NCBI RefSeq assembly: GCF_025833875.1
Contig: NZ_JAOYOD010000001.1
Location: 4,278,001 to 4,342,000, forward strand
Length of the DNA: 64,000 nucleotides
Reading direction: 5' to 3'
Source of the DNA: Reichenbachiella ulvae
Lineage (GTDB): Bacteria > Bacteroidota > Bacteroidia > Cytophagales > Cyclobacteriaceae
Shown here: positions 7,867 to 17,700 of the stretch, in pieces
Layout: every line of letters starts with the position of its first letter
Position numbering within the stretch: position 1 is the stretch's first letter
The notes under the pieces: model-generated
Database searches by the model: none
The model's input: the letters and a program-made list of their open reading frames with translations, nothing else
Told to the model about the DNA's origin: nothing
Position numbers and translations under genes: made by a program

Positions 7867-10389
7867 TTCCTGGCCCTTCGATTTCATTTTCACAAACTCT
7901 GAATAGCGTCTGCTAATCGCAATAATAAAACCAATAACCATGATCAGGGTGCCAATCCAAAGTACATTGATCATGGGTTTTTCTACCGCCTCTAATATCA
8001 CCCAATCTTTTTGTGTTTCATTTACACCAAGAGTGAACGAGTTGCTTCTTGGGTCTATTTGAATAAGAGTCATCTTCACTCCTAAATCTTCTACCACATC
8101 TGCAAGAAGGCCTGCCTGATTGTTTTGGATGATATAATAAGGCTCAGCTATATAGTCTCGATCACTTCCCTGAATTCGTATGGTAGCTTTCACAGCCACG
8201 TCATTTTCTCCTAGATTTACACCATTGATATCTAATACGCGCTCCACATTTTCCAGGCGAGCCACAAAGTCATTGACAAAAAAATCAGCATTCAGCTGAG
8301 TGGTGATTTCTTCCATTTCGCTCCATTGCGTTTCTTGATCAGGATCGGGGAAAGTTCTCACATGAGTATAAAGATCAAACCCGGCCTTCCTCTTAATATC
8401 AGGAGAGAAAACCGTCATATTCATTTTTTCATTGATCTGGACCGTTGGATAGAGATTGAAGCTTTGGTCTCCTTTCTGATAGGCAATTTCAAAATAGCTC
8501 GTTTCTGGAGTTACCAGAGTTAGCGTATCGCCCCTTTGATAGAGTGTTTTACTTTCTTTGGTGATATCTATAATTGCTACAGCTTCCGTTTCACTGATCT
8601 GTCGTAAGTCATGGATGTTGATATAACCGTCATATCCTTCCACACGTTTTCGGGTTCCTTTGTAGTTCAGAGAATACTCTCCCATTTGACGATTTTCATT
8701 TTGGAAGAGCAAAAGATTCTTCTGGTTCACCTCATCCGGAAACTCTTTGCTCCAAACTAGTCCTGTTTTGTTTAGGGAAACAATTTTGGAATAGCCGGAT
8801 GAAAATAGAATTCCAAGCAGCATCATGGCGATTCCAATATGGGCGATGGCTCCTCCAGATAGGTTAATATTCGTTTTCCATCTATCGAGCAAAATTTTTC
8901 CATTGGCGACAATAGAATAGATTCCAGTGGTTAGAATCAATATGTATGTGATATTTTGAACTTCCAGCCAGATAATAGCAGCACCAGTAAGTATAAGCGT
9001 GAGAACTAATGGAATCAGCAGAGCATCTTTCAACTTGCTCTTGTCCATTTTGTTCCACCAAAAGAATTGCCCTGTTCCGGATAATAAAGCGATCAATACA
9101 CCGCCCCACATTTGGTATTGGGTATAGTATTCGACTTGATCTACAGGGGGAGCCATGTTGGATTCTATTCCTACTAGCTCCAAGATGGCATTCCAGACAG
9201 GGATCGAGGTGGGTATGATCACCTGAAATCCCATCAGGCAAAGTACGGTAGCTCCCATGAATATCCAGAATTCTCTGGAATAAGTCGACACCTCTTTTTC
9301 GTCGCTGGCTAGGTGTTTCCAGGACTTGATGATTAAAATGATTGTCCCTACTAAAAAGGCCAGTAAATAAATCAACAACTGACCTGATAACCCTAAATCA
9401 GTAAAAGAGTGCACAGAAGAGTCTCCTAAGATTCCGCTTCGAGTCAAAAATGTAGAATAGACAATCAAAAGGAACGCTGCAGTTGCCAGGATAATGGATA
9501 ACTTCAAAGCTGTAGTACTTTTTTTGAAGGCAATCATGGTGTGTATGGCAGCAATTAAAACCAGCCAGGGAACATATACTGCATTTTCTACCGGGTCCCA
9601 ATTCCAGTATCCACCAAAGTTTAGTGTTTCATAGGCCCAATATCCGCCCATTAGGATGCCAACACCCAATACCACTGCAGAAAACAAAGACCATGGCAAA
9701 GCAGGCCTGATCCATTCTTTGAATCTTCCTAACCATAGTCCGGCGATACAATAAGCGAAAGGGATCAGCGTAGTAGCAAAACCCAGGAATAAAGTAGGTG
9801 GGTGAATGACCATCCAGTAATTCTGGAGCAATGGGTTCAGTCCAGAGCCATCTTCAGGAACAAAATCAGGGTTGCTTTGGAAGATCGGGGCATCCATGGC
9901 ATCTCTCAAAAGAATGAATGGAGAACTCCCGATTTTGATATTGAATAGGACCACTCCTAATATCATAGAAAGTAAGAAAGCTTGAACCACGGCAAAAATG
10001 GCCATGACAGGAGCTTCCCAATATTTGTTGGTTTTGATCAATACAAAACCTAACAGTACATCCCAGAAGATCCAAAGCAAGAATGAACCTTCTTGCCCCT
10101 CCCAAAAGGCAGAAACCTGATAATAAAATGGCAGAACTTTCGAACTATGACTGTAGGCATAGTGATATTCGAAATATCCCTGATTGATGATGATGTAAAG
10201 ACAGGCGACTACTCCTATCGCTGCTACTCCGTGACCTATGAAGTTCCATCGAGCCAGTTTTTTCCAATATTCTTTGTCCTCAAGGTCCTGGCTGTTTACC
10301 GATTGAAAATATCCGTAAGCTGCTGCGAGCGCCGAAACAAAGGCCGTTATTATTAGAAAATGACCTAGTGTTCCTATGAAATAATGCAT
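7861..10389 (-). CDS. ccmF: Cytochrome c heme lyase subunit CcmF/CcsA
   Basis: 842-residue integral membrane protein with about 14-15 hydrophobic segments. The tryptophan-rich WWD heme-handling motif appears as GGYWNWDPVENAVYVPWL near residues 255-272, and conserved histidines lie in VIHPPTLFLG and STFLTRSG regions. CcmF takes heme from CcmE and attaches it to CxxCH apocytochrome c on the outer face of the inner membrane. A large periplasmic domain lies at about residues 530-800 before the last membrane helix. It is the last gene of the ccmB-C-D-E-F operon, 12 bases after ccmE, and ends convergently with the lipoprotein gene. Confidence 0.94.
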   Translation of the reverse strand: MHYFIGTLGHFLIITAFVSALAAAYGYFQSVNSQDLEDKEYWKKLARWNFIGHGVAAIGVVACLYIIINQGYFEYHYAYSHSSKVLPFYYQVSAFWEGQEGSFLLWIFWDVLLGFVLIKTNKYWEAPVMAIFAVVQAFLLSMILGVVLFNIKIGSSPFILLRDAMDAPIFQSNPDFVPEDGSGLNPLLQNYWMVIHPPTLFLGFATTLIPFAYCIAGLWLGRFKEWIRPALPWSLFSAVVLGVGILMGGYWAYETLNFGGYWNWDPVENAVYVPWLVLIAAIHTMIAFKKSTTALKLSIILATAAFLLIVYSTFLTRSGILGDSSVHSFTDLGLSGQLLIYLLAFLVGTIILIIKSWKHLASDEKEVSTYSREFWIFMGATVLCLMGFQVIIPTSIPVWNAILELVGIESNMAPPVDQVEYYTQYQMWGGVLIALLSGTGQFFWWNKMDKSKLKDALLIPLVLTLILTGAAIIWLEVQNITYILILTTGIYSIVANGKILLDRWKTNINLSGGAIAHIGIAMMLLGILFSSGYSKIVSLNKTGLVWSKEFPDEVNQKNLLLFQNENRQMGEYSLNYKGTRKRVEGYDGYINIHDLRQISETEAVAIIDITKESKTLYQRGDTLTLVTPETSYFEIAYQKGDQSFNLYPTVQINEKMNMTVFSPDIKRKAGFDLYTHVRTFPDPDQETQWSEMEEITTQLNADFFVNDFVARLENVERVLDINGVNLGENDVAVKATIRIQGSDRDYIAEPYYIIQNNQAGLLADVVEDLGVKMTLIQIDPRSNSFTLGVNETQKDWVILEAVEKPMINVLWIGTLIMVIGFIIAISRRYSEFVKMKSKGQEL

Positions 10390-10401
10390 GTGTATATTGG
10401 G

Positions 10402-10815
10402 TTATACGTCAGAAACTTCAATTGTCTCTTCTTGATATTTAGAAGGACATTTCATCAGAATCTTTGATGCCAGAAAGTTTCCATTTTGGTAATTGCCTAC
10501 TACTACTACTTGCTCAGAGCGGAGGAAATCCGTAGGCATTGGTTCGTTAAAGTAGACACGTTGTTCAATGTTGTTGTTATCGACTAGCAAAAAGGAAAAC
10601 GCCAATTGGTTCGGAGCTGTTTCGATACCCATGATTTCGCCTTGAGGATTCTTTTTCAATTGCCCTACTACATGAATTTTCGTGTTGTCGCCTTCTTCTG
10701 CCATGGATTTGGCTTCAGCAAAGCCTACATAGGTACTGGCATCACCTGCCGTAGAAATGATCACCATGATGGCCACAGCGATAACTACGATTCCAAAAAT
10801 ATGCGATTTTTTCAT
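10402..10815 (-). CDS. ccmE: Heme chaperone CcmE, Cys-type
   Basis: 137 residues: one N-terminal membrane anchor (about 5-22) and a periplasmic OB-fold domain (about 45-120). CcmE holds heme covalently while passing it from CcmC to CcmF. In the E. coli protein the ligand is the His of an HxxxY motif; here the equivalent segment reads LMKCPSKYQE, with Cys123 and Tyr127, i.e. CxxxY. This variant is known from archaea and Desulfovibrio. The start ATG overlaps the ccmD stop by 4 bases, so the two are translationally coupled. Confidence 0.92.
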   Translation of the reverse strand: MKKSHIFGIVVIAVAIMVIISTAGDASTYVGFAEAKSMAEEGDNTKIHVVGQLKKNPQGEIMGIETAPNQLAFSFLLVDNNNIEQRVYFNEPMPTDFLRSEQVVVVGNYQNGNFLASKILMKCPSKYQEETIEVSDV

Positions 10816-11075
10816 GCTTTCTCCTTGCCTTGAGCTTCAATATCTTGTTCCAATCGACTCACCTTTTTATCCAAGCGGACGAGATAAAATACGAGTCCTG
10901 CAAAGATGGTGATAACCACTGCAACTACCACGTAGATTTTACCGCTTTGTCGCATGGTGTCTGCCATTTCGACACTTTCATTTTGGTAATCATCTTCGCT
11001 CAGTTGATATTTTTCTTCTTGAGCAAAAAGGCTGGTGCTGCATAGCAACAGGACGAGGAACAGAAGTTTTTTCAT
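10812..11075 (-). CDS. ccmD: CcmD-family small membrane protein
   Basis: 87 residues: signal peptide ending SLFAQ near residue 19, a short acidic linker, one transmembrane helix (about 47-66, IYVVVAVVITIFAGLVFYLV) and a charged cytoplasmic tail LDKKVSRLEQDIE that may form a short coiled coil. CcmD links CcmC and the CcmAB ATPase in heme export. Assignment rests on size, topology and position between ccmC and ccmE, since CcmD sequences are poorly conserved. It starts right after the ccmC stop with no gap. Confidence 0.82.
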   Translation of the reverse strand: MKKLLFLVLLLCSTSLFAQEEKYQLSEDDYQNESVEMADTMRQSGKIYVVVAVVITIFAGLVFYLVRLDKKVSRLEQDIEAQGKEKA

Positions 11076-11744
11076 TTATAGATCCTTTAGGAGTCTTAAT
11101 TCTTGAATTCTAATTTTGATGGAAGCCAGCCATACACCCAATAGTGTCCAACCGATGATCGCTGGATAAAATACCATTCTCAATTTGCTGTCTAGATCGT
11201 AATAGTTAAATCCTGGATTACCGCCACTTCCGGGATGCATCGAGTCGGTCAACCTTGGCAATATGAAGAGTAAAGGTATCATCGCGGAGAAGGCGAAGAT
11301 GTTGTATACCGAAGAGATTCTACCTCTTTGCTGCGGGTCTTCGAATGAGTTTCTAAGGATGAAATAAGCGAAATAGATCAACAAGGCGATCGCAGATCCG
11401 TTTTGCTTTGGGTCTCCTGACCAGGGTTCTCCCCAGGTATAAGTGGCCCAAACCATACCCGTTATTATCCCCAATACGCCGAAAAGGCAGCCAGCTTTGG
11501 CATATGCTTCCGCTCTGATGTCATATTTTTCATTTTGAGTTGAAAGATAGAGAATGGCATAAATCAATGATCCCAGTAACAAAATCATCATCCCAAACCA
11601 CATGGTTACATGGTAGTAAAGATTTCTGATGGTTTCGTTAAGAATGGCAAGGCGAGGCACTTCCATCAATAAGCCACCAATTAAGGCATAGGCGGTCAGT
11701 ACCACTCCGAGAATTTTCCACCAAGATTTTTGAATCGAAAACAT
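11076..11744 (-). CDS. ccmC: Heme exporter CcmC
   Basis: 222 residues with six transmembrane helices. The heme-binding tryptophan motif is TWGEPWSGDPKQNG near residue 107, and the two flanking heme-ligand histidines are seen in YYHVTMWF and SMHPGSGG. CcmC loads heme onto CcmE in the inner membrane. I chose the ATG at 11744 (MFSIQKSW) rather than one 60 bases upstream, because the longer form would overlap ccmB and adds residues unlike the family; the chosen start lies 1 base after the ccmB stop. Confidence 0.93.
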   Translation of the reverse strand: MFSIQKSWWKILGVVLTAYALIGGLLMEVPRLAILNETIRNLYYHVTMWFGMMILLLGSLIYAILYLSTQNEKYDIRAEAYAKAGCLFGVLGIITGMVWATYTWGEPWSGDPKQNGSAIALLIYFAYFILRNSFEDPQQRGRISSVYNIFAFSAMIPLLFILPRLTDSMHPGSGGNPGFNYYDLDSKLRMVFYPAIIGWTLLGVWLASIKIRIQELRLLKDL

Positions 11745-11745
11745 A

Positions 11746-12411
11746 TTAGCTTCTCCATAGGTAGGGAAACAGCAAATAGGCCAAAGTCCCCACGATAATA
11801 TCAATTGCCAGCAAAGTTAACAACTCACTGAGACTTTCGCTGCGTGCAATTCCGTCTATTGCGTTTCGAGATAGTTTTATAATCATCAGCAGTACAGGGA
11901 TGATCACTGGGAAAGAAAGAATAGCCATCAACATTCCATTATTATCAGCTTTTGCTGCTATCCCCGACATCAGTGTCAGAGTAGTAGAGAAACCAATCGT
12001 TCCGGTTAAAATGACTATAACGAAATATCCAGGGTCTTGCACAGGATTTCCCAAAACCAAAGAGAATGTAGCGAAAGCCAACAAAGAAAGAGCCACAAGA
12101 AGTACTGCATTGTAAATAATTTTGGAAATAATAATGCTCTCGGGCCGAACCAGATTGAAATAATAGAGCTGCCTGGATTCCTTTTCCTGGACGAAGCTTT
12201 TAGAGATCGCACTTATCGAGGTAAAAAGTATGATGATCCAATAAAGTGCATTCCAGCTGAACTGATCCAGTCTGGCATGCAGCACCTCAAAGGATAGATA
12301 ACAGATGAAAATGGTGGAAAAGGTATAGAGCAAGATGCCATTGATGGCATATTTATGCCTCCACTCGAGCACGATGTCCTTCCATAGCAAGGCTTTAATT
12401 TCATGGATCAT
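11746..12411 (-). CDS. ccmB: Heme exporter permease CcmB
   Basis: 221-residue membrane protein with six hydrophobic helices and the CcmB-type N-terminus (LLWKDIVLEWRHKYA) and the segment FVQEKESRQLYYFNLVRPES that follows helix 2. CcmB is the permease partner of the ATPase CcmA; the two release heme-loaded CcmE. It is the first gene of this operon, and no ccmA is present in the window, so the ATPase must be elsewhere. A box reading TAAATTTG on the - strand (12424-12417) fits the Bacteroidota -7 element but sits only about 5 bases before the ATG, so any transcript from it would be nearly leaderless. Confidence 0.92.
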   Translation of the reverse strand: MIHEIKALLWKDIVLEWRHKYAINGILLYTFSTIFICYLSFEVLHARLDQFSWNALYWIIILFTSISAISKSFVQEKESRQLYYFNLVRPESIIISKIIYNAVLLVALSLLAFATFSLVLGNPVQDPGYFVIVILTGTIGFSTTLTLMSGIAAKADNNGMLMAILSFPVIIPVLLMIIKLSRNAIDGIARSESLSELLTLLAIDIIVGTLAYLLFPYLWRS

Positions 12412-12465
12412 GGTAACAAATTTAATGTATCAAGAGGTATATTTTTCACTTAGCCTTTTGAAAGC

Positions 12466-12496
12466 TTTGGATTGCGCTACAATCGGATTAGCATTG
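12466..12496 (+). promoter_or_regulatory. Putative promoter of the exopolysaccharide locus
   Basis: TTTG at 12466-12469, then 19 bases, then TAGCATTG at 12489-12496. The Bacteroidota sigma consensus is TTTG - about 19 bases - TAnnTTTG, so spacing fits exactly and the -7 box has one mismatch. It lies 26 bases before the first gene of the + strand locus. Confidence 0.45.
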
Positions 12497-12521
12497 TGAT
12501 TATTTATTTCAGGCCAAATAA

Positions 12522-13532
12522 ATGCAAACAGTTTTAGTCACCGGCGCAGCTGGATTTATAGGATTTCACCTTTCAAAAAAGCTCTGTTCAGAAGGGCTTA
12601 AGGTAATCGGTTTGGACAATGTCAATGACTATTACGATGTTGATTTAAAAAACGCCAGAATTGAAATTTTAAAAGGTCTGCCTTCTTTTACATTTATTAA
12701 GAAGGATTTAGTAGACGAGTCTTTGTCTGAATTATTCGAGGAATTCAATATTGACTATGTCATTAACTTAGCGGCGCAAGCGGGAGTGAGACATTCGCTG
12801 GAACATCCAGATGACTATGTGCATTCCAATATTGCAGGATTTGTGAGGTTGATAGAATTGAGTAAAAAACATAAGGTAAAACATTTTCTTTATGCTTCCT
12901 CTGCATCGGTGTATGGAGCCAATAAAAAAATTCCTTTTTCGACTGGCGATGCAGTTGATCACCCTATTTCCTTATATGCTGCTACGAAGCGATCAAATGA
13001 ACTGATTGCCCATTCTTATTCTGCCTTGTTTGACATTCCAGTGACGGGTCTTAGGTTCTTTTCCGTTTATGGTCCATTTGGTAGGCCAGATATGGCCTTA
13101 TTTAAATTTACTAAGGCCATATTGGAGGGGGAGAGCATGGATGTTTATAACCATGGCAAGATGAAACGATCCTTTACTTATGTCGATGATGTTTGCGAAA
13201 GTGTATTTAGACTTCTTGACGAGGTACCCGAAATGCAAAGTGAGCAAGAGATAAATTCGCCAGTTGCCAGTTTTGCGCCCTTTCAAATTTTCAATGTAGG
13301 GAACGACGAGGTTATCGATTTGATAGAATACATTCAGCTAATTGAAAAGAGGTTAGGTAAGAAGGGTAAATATAATTATTTGCCGATGCAGTTGGGGGAT
13401 ATATCCGAGTCAAAACCAGACTTAGATGAATTAGTAAAAAGAATAAAATATAGACCAACAACGCCAATCAGAGAAGGAATCGAAAAATTCATTGATTGGT
13501 ACATAGATTATTACAATATCAAACCAAACTAA
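12522..13532 (+). CDS. UDP-glucuronate 4-epimerase-like NAD-dependent epimerase
   Basis: 336-residue extended short-chain dehydrogenase. Rossmann motif [11 protein letters not shown] at 7-17, catalytic SLYAATK (YxxxK) near residue 149, and the segment [16 protein letters not shown] that is typical of UDP-glucuronate epimerases of the CapI/LspL type. These interconvert UDP-glucuronate and UDP-galacturonate for capsule and O-antigen synthesis. First gene of the long + strand locus. A related dTDP-glucose 4,6-dehydratase function is less likely because the dehydratase Asp-Glu pair is not evident. Confidence 0.85.
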   Translation: MQTVLVTGAAGFIGFHLSKKLCSEGLKVIGLDNVNDYYDVDLKNARIEILKGLPSFTFIKKDLVDESLSELFEEFNIDYVINLAAQAGVRHSLEHPDDYVHSNIAGFVRLIELSKKHKVKHFLYASSASVYGANKKIPFSTGDAVDHPISLYAATKRSNELIAHSYSALFDIPVTGLRFFSVYGPFGRPDMALFKFTKAILEGESMDVYNHGKMKRSFTYVDDVCESVFRLLDEVPEMQSEQEINSPVASFAPFQIFNVGNDEVIDLIEYIQLIEKRLGKKGKYNYLPMQLGDISESKPDLDELVKRIKYRPTTPIREGIEKFIDWYIDYYNIKPN

Positions 13533-13537
13533 ACTTT

Positions 13538-14398
13538 ATGAAAGGAATCATTTTAGCCGGTGGATCAGGAACCCGACTACACCCTTTGACTTATGCCGTC
13601 AGTAAACAGATCTTACCTGTTTATGATAAACCCATGATTTATTACCCTCTGTCTACTTTGATGTTGGCAGGGATTAGAGAAATTCTTATCATTTCCACTC
13701 CTAGAGATTTACCTCTTTTTCAGGAGCTATTAGGGGATGGAGAGCATTTGGGTTGTAATTTTCAATATGCTGTTCAGGAAAAACCGGAAGGCTTGGCACA
13801 AGCATTTTTGATAGGAAAAGAGTTCATCGGGAACGATAAAGTGGCTTTAGTTTTAGGAGATAATATTTTTTACGCTTCAGGACTATCAAAGAAACTTCAA
13901 TCGGCAAGTGATATTGAGGGAGGACTTGTTTTTGCCTATCATGTGAATGATCCTGAAAGGTATGGAGTAGTAGAGTTCGACGAGGATAAAAAGGCCATTT
14001 CGATAGTTGAGAAACCTGAAAAACCGAAATCTCATTTTGCTGTGCCAGGATTATATTTTTATGATAACCGTGTGGTTGAAATCAGTGAAAATATTAAACC
14101 GAGTGCAAGAGGAGAGCTTGAAATCACAACGGTCAACAATGCTTATCTGGAGATGGGAGAGCTCAATGTGGAAATACTCGATCGGGGAACTGCCTGGCTA
14201 GATACAGGGACTTTTGCCTCTTTGATGCAAGCAGGATCCTTTGTTCAGGTGATAGAGGAGAGACAAGGATTGAAGATTGGATGTATTGAAGAAATAGCCT
14301 ATAAAATGGGTTTTATTGATGAAACACTTCTTGAGAATCTCGCTAAACCTTTGGTAAAGAGTGGCTATGGGGAATATTTAATGAATTTGCTAAAATAG
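13538..14398 (+). CDS. rmlA: Glucose-1-phosphate thymidylyltransferase
   Basis: 286 residues, standard RmlA length. Nucleotidyltransferase motif [11 protein letters not shown] at residues 8-18, followed by [16 protein letters not shown], and LGDNIFY near 110, which carries the metal-binding Asp. The enzyme makes dTDP-glucose from dTTP and glucose-1-phosphate. Start chosen at ATG 13538 (MKGIILAGG), 5 bases after the upstream stop; the longer frame reaching back to 13496 would overlap that gene. The rmlC gene follows after 1 base. Confidence 0.95.
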   Translation: MKGIILAGGSGTRLHPLTYAVSKQILPVYDKPMIYYPLSTLMLAGIREILIISTPRDLPLFQELLGDGEHLGCNFQYAVQEKPEGLAQAFLIGKEFIGNDKVALVLGDNIFYASGLSKKLQSASDIEGGLVFAYHVNDPERYGVVEFDEDKKAISIVEKPEKPKSHFAVPGLYFYDNRVVEISENIKPSARGELEITTVNNAYLEMGELNVEILDRGTAWLDTGTFASLMQAGSFVQVIEERQGLKIGCIEEIAYKMGFIDETLLENLAKPLVKSGYGEYLMNLLK

Positions 14399-14399
14399 G

Positions 14400-14963
14400 A
14401 TGGAGGTAATAGAAACGAAGTTAAAAGGAGCATTTGCAATTCAGCCTAAACTTTTTCATGATAATCGCGGCTACTTTTTCGAGTGGTTTAATGCTAAAAA
14501 ATTTGAAGGAGAAACGGGAATACATTTTCAGCCAGTCCAATTCAATAGTTCAAAATCGACCAAGGGCGTATTGCGAGGCTTGCATTATCAAGAAGATCCA
14601 GCCTGTCAAACCAAGCTAGTTGCAGTAACACAAGGGATTATTCAAGATGTAATTGTAGATTTGCGACCGGACTCTCCCAGTTATGGAATGTACCATTCAG
14701 AAATTATATCGGAGGAGAAAAAAAATCAACTATTTGTACCGAAGGGTTTTGCTCATGGTTTCTTAGTATTGTCAGAAACAGCAGAAATATTTTATGCCAT
14801 AGACGATTTTTATTCTCCAGGTCATGAAAATGGCGTAATGTATAATGATCCCAGTTTGAATATAGATTGGCAGATGGAGCCGGATCAAATCATTTTATCC
14901 GATAAGGATAAGGTATATGAAAAAATGACTAATAGAACTTTCCAATTTAAATACAATGGCTAA
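14400..14963 (+). CDS. rmlC: dTDP-4-dehydrorhamnose 3,5-epimerase
   Basis: 187-residue cupin. RmlC signatures are [12 protein letters not shown] near residue 19, GVLRGLHYQ (catalytic His) near 56, QDVIVDLR near 81 and [13 protein letters not shown] near 111. It epimerises dTDP-4-keto-6-deoxyglucose towards dTDP-L-rhamnose. It follows rmlA by 1 base and overlaps the next gene by 8 bases. The other two genes of the rhamnose pathway, rmlB and rmlD, are not in this window. Confidence 0.95.
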   Translation: MEVIETKLKGAFAIQPKLFHDNRGYFFEWFNAKKFEGETGIHFQPVQFNSSKSTKGVLRGLHYQEDPACQTKLVAVTQGIIQDVIVDLRPDSPSYGMYHSEIISEEKKNQLFVPKGFAHGFLVLSETAEIFYAIDDFYSPGHENGVMYNDPSLNIDWQMEPDQIILSDKDKVYEKMTNRTFQFKYNG

Positions 14964-15897
14964 AAAAAGAGTATTAATAACCGGAGGAGCGGGATTTTTA
15001 GGTTCTCACCTTTGTGACAGATTTTTGAAGGAAGGATGTCATGTTATCGCAATGGACAATTTGATTACTGGTTCATTGGATAATATTCAGCACCTTTTTC
15101 ATCGTGAAGATTTCGAATATTACAACCACGACGTCTCAAAGTTTGTTCATGTTCCTGGAGAGTTGGATTACATTATGCATTTTGCCTCTCCTGCCAGTCC
15201 CATAGACTATCTGAAAATGCCAATTCAAACTTTAAAAGTAGGCTCTTTAGGAACTCATAATTTGTTAGGATTAGCCAAAGCAAAAAACGCAAGAATGTTG
15301 ATTGCTTCAACTTCTGAGGTTTATGGGGATCCTTTAGTACATCCTCAAACAGAAGAGTATTGGGGAAATGTGAACCCCGTGGGCCCACGTGGTGTTTATG
15401 ACGAGGCGAAGCGTTTTCAGGAGGCAATGACTATGGCATATCATACTTTCCATGGTGTAGAGACCAGAATCGTAAGAATATTCAATACCTATGGTCCAAG
15501 AATGCGATTGGACGATGGTAGAGTACTTCCTGCATTCATCGGACAGGCATTAAGAGGAGAAGATTTGACGGCTTTCGGTGATGGTTCTCAGACTCGTTCT
15601 TTCTGCTATGTAGATGACTTGGTTGAAGGTATCTATCGATTATTGTTGAGTGATTGTCCAGACCCTGTAAATATAGGGAACCCAAGCGAAATCACAATTA
15701 ATCAGTTTGCTGAAGAGATATTGAAATTGACAGGTAGTAAGTCGAGAATTATTTACAAGCCACTTCCGAAGGATGATCCTAAACAGCGTCAACCGAATAT
15801 TACCAAGGCAAAGGAAATTTTAGGTTGGGAGCCCCAATTTTCGAGAAGTGAAGGTTTGAAGCCAACTCTTGAATATTTCAAGGAAAAAGTAAAGTAG
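14956..15897 (+). CDS. UDP-glucuronate decarboxylase (UDP-xylose synthase)
   Basis: 313 residues. Rossmann motif [11 protein letters not shown] at 9-19; [35 protein letters not shown] (YxxxK) and [11 protein letters not shown] are the hallmark segments of UXS enzymes, which decarboxylate UDP-glucuronate to UDP-xylose with tightly bound NAD. It is translationally coupled to rmlC (8-base overlap). UDP-xylose implies xylose, or a xylose-derived sugar, in the polymer made by this locus. Confidence 0.92.
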   Translation: MAKKRVLITGGAGFLGSHLCDRFLKEGCHVIAMDNLITGSLDNIQHLFHREDFEYYNHDVSKFVHVPGELDYIMHFASPASPIDYLKMPIQTLKVGSLGTHNLLGLAKAKNARMLIASTSEVYGDPLVHPQTEEYWGNVNPVGPRGVYDEAKRFQEAMTMAYHTFHGVETRIVRIFNTYGPRMRLDDGRVLPAFIGQALRGEDLTAFGDGSQTRSFCYVDDLVEGIYRLLLSDCPDPVNIGNPSEITINQFAEEILKLTGSKSRIIYKPLPKDDPKQRQPNITKAKEILGWEPQFSRSEGLKPTLEYFKEKVK

Positions 15898-15898
15898 A

Positions 15899-17146
15899 AT
15901 GGAATTGAAGGTTGGCATCATTGGGTTAGGTTATGTAGGGTTGCCCTTAGCTATTGCCGCAGCTGAGAAGTATTCGGTTATAGGTTTTGATATCAATACC
16001 AAACGTATTGAAGAATTGAAGCAAGGATATGACAGAACGGATGAGGTTCGGTCTGAGTTCCTAATTGCTTCGACGGTGCGTTTTACTGATTCGCCTGAAG
16101 ATCTCAGTGATGTTAACTTTTACATCGTCACTGTTCCTACTCCCATTGATGGCAATAATAACCCCGATCTGTCTCTGATTGAAAAGGCTTCTCATTTAGT
16201 TGGCACCTATTTGAAGTGTGGGGATATCGTAGTATATGAGTCAACGGTGTACCCAGGTTGTACAGAGGAAGTTTGTTTGCCTATCCTTGAAAAGGAGTCT
16301 GGATTAGAGTTTAACTATGACTTTTATATCGGATATTCACCAGAACGAATAAACCCAGGTGATAAGGAACGCGGGGTAAAAGAGATACTCAAAGTGACAA
16401 GCGGCAGTACTGCTGAGGTGGCAAATAAGATTGATGATTTTTATGCTTCATTCATAACTGCGGGTACCTATAAAGCTTCTTCAATTAAAGTGGCGGAAGC
16501 GGCTAAGGTAATTGAGAATGCTCAACGTGATATTAATATTGCATTCGTTAACGAGCTGTCTTTGATATTCAATAGACTTAATATTGATACCCATGAAGTT
16601 TTGGAAGCTGCGGCTACCAAGTGGAATTTTCTTCCCTTTAAACCAGGCTTGGTTGGAGGGCATTGCATTGGGGTGGACCCATATTACCTGACCCATAAAG
16701 CAGAAAGTGTAGGTTATTTACCAGAAGTGATTTTGGCTGGCCGTCGCATCAATAGTAACATGGGCAAGTTTGTTGCCCAAGAGGTTATCAAATTGATGGC
16801 TGCCAATGGTAAGGAATTAGTAGGAGCGAAGGTGCTGGTCTATGGAATCACATTTAAAGAGAATTGCCCAGATGTGAGAAACACGAGGGTAATTGATATC
16901 ATAAAGGAATTGAAGGAGTACAACCTTCATGTCGATGTTTATGATCCAATGGCAGATTCTGAGGAGGTGAAGTTCGAGTATGACTTAGATTTGGTAAATA
17001 GCATCAATGATAATTACAGTGCTCAAATTCTTGCCGTGGCACATAGGGACTTTGATAACGTTGATTGGAAAGCTCAATCAGAAAAAAGTCTTATATACGA
17101 TGTGAAAGGTGTTCTGCCAAAGGAGTTTGTAACAGGCACACTTTAA
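15899..17146 (+). CDS. Nucleotide sugar dehydrogenase (TviB/WbpA-like)
   Basis: 415 residues of the UDP-glucose/GDP-mannose dehydrogenase family. N-terminal NAD motif [10 protein letters not shown] at 9-18, central dimer domain, catalytic Cys256 in [10 protein letters not shown], and C-terminal UDP-binding domain with [15 protein letters not shown]. The form [21 protein letters not shown] is typical of TviB/WbpO dehydrogenases that make UDP-N-acetyl-hexosaminuronic acids rather than UDP-glucose dehydrogenase; the exact substrate is inference. It begins 1 base after the decarboxylase stop and closes the first transcription block before a promoter-like gap. Confidence 0.88.
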   Translation: MELKVGIIGLGYVGLPLAIAAAEKYSVIGFDINTKRIEELKQGYDRTDEVRSEFLIASTVRFTDSPEDLSDVNFYIVTVPTPIDGNNNPDLSLIEKASHLVGTYLKCGDIVVYESTVYPGCTEEVCLPILEKESGLEFNYDFYIGYSPERINPGDKERGVKEILKVTSGSTAEVANKIDDFYASFITAGTYKASSIKVAEAAKVIENAQRDINIAFVNELSLIFNRLNIDTHEVLEAAATKWNFLPFKPGLVGGHCIGVDPYYLTHKAESVGYLPEVILAGRRINSNMGKFVAQEVIKLMAANGKELVGAKVLVYGITFKENCPDVRNTRVIDIIKELKEYNLHVDVYDPMADSEEVKFEYDLDLVNSINDNYSAQILAVAHRDFDNVDWKAQSEKSLIYDVKGVLPKEFVTGTL

Positions 17147-17158
17147 TAAGTCCTCAGT

Positions 17159-17189
17159 TTTAGGATTTTAATTAATGTTGCTAAGTTTG
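17159..17189 (+). promoter_or_regulatory. Putative promoter of the sulfate-activation block
   Basis: A perfect Bacteroidota -7 box TAAGTTTG at 17182-17189 is preceded, with 19 bases between, by TTTA at 17159-17162 (3 of 4 of the -33 TTTG). It would produce a leader of about 70 bases before the DUF2061 gene and suggests that the sulfation module has its own promoter. Confidence 0.5.
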
Positions 17190-17263
17190 CGGCGCAATTA
17201 ACCCATGCATGATAATGATTTTAGTCTAGTTCTGACTTAAATCTTCAAAATACTATAGACTAA

Positions 17264-17686
17264 ATGGATAGCAGGGTTCGGCACATTGCGAAGAGTATTA
17301 CATGGAGAATAATTGCTTCAGCGACAACCTTTTCATTGACATTAGGTTTTTTTGGAAAAGCTGAATTAGTGAAAGCCTCATGGTTGGCAGTTGCGGAAAC
17401 GACAATAAAGATTCTTCTGTACTATTTGCATGAGCGACTTTGGTTCAAGGTTAGTACTAGGCTTAATCATAAACTGAGACATGTTCTCAAGGCCATCACT
17501 TGGAGATTAGTAGCCTCAGGGACGACTTTCACTTTGGCCATGTTATTATTTGATGGTCATGAAAATGCTTTAGAGAAGGCAACATGGATAGCATTAATTG
17601 AATCAATTTTGAAATTGATTTTTTATTATGGTCATGAGGAAGCTTGGTATAGAATAAATATGGGGTTGGAAAACAGGCCTAAATAA
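17264..17686 (+). CDS. DUF2061 membrane protein, tandem duplication
   Basis: 140 residues made of two similar halves. Residues about 3-65 read RHIAKSITWRIIASATTFSL ... LYYLHERLWFKV, and about 70-133 read RHVLKAITWRLVASGTTFTL ... FYYGHEEAWYRI. Each half has two hydrophobic helices and ends in a conserved HE(R/E).W motif. DUF2061 proteins are often found next to sulfate-activation genes, which is the case here (14 bases before cysC). A role as a small membrane factor in sulfate handling is inference only. Confidence 0.85.
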   Translation: MDSRVRHIAKSITWRIIASATTFSLTLGFFGKAELVKASWLAVAETTIKILLYYLHERLWFKVSTRLNHKLRHVLKAITWRLVASGTTFTLAMLLFDGHENALEKATWIALIESILKLIFYYGHEEAWYRINMGLENRPK

Positions 17687-17700
17687 ATTGAAGATATAAA

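Noticed and set aside
15173..15427. Opposite-strand open frame inside the UDP-xylose synthase gene
   Set aside because: It lies fully within a strongly conserved gene, in antisense, with no family resemblance. Many similar shadow frames inside dxs, ccmF, dnaE2, dsbD and others were left out for the same reason.
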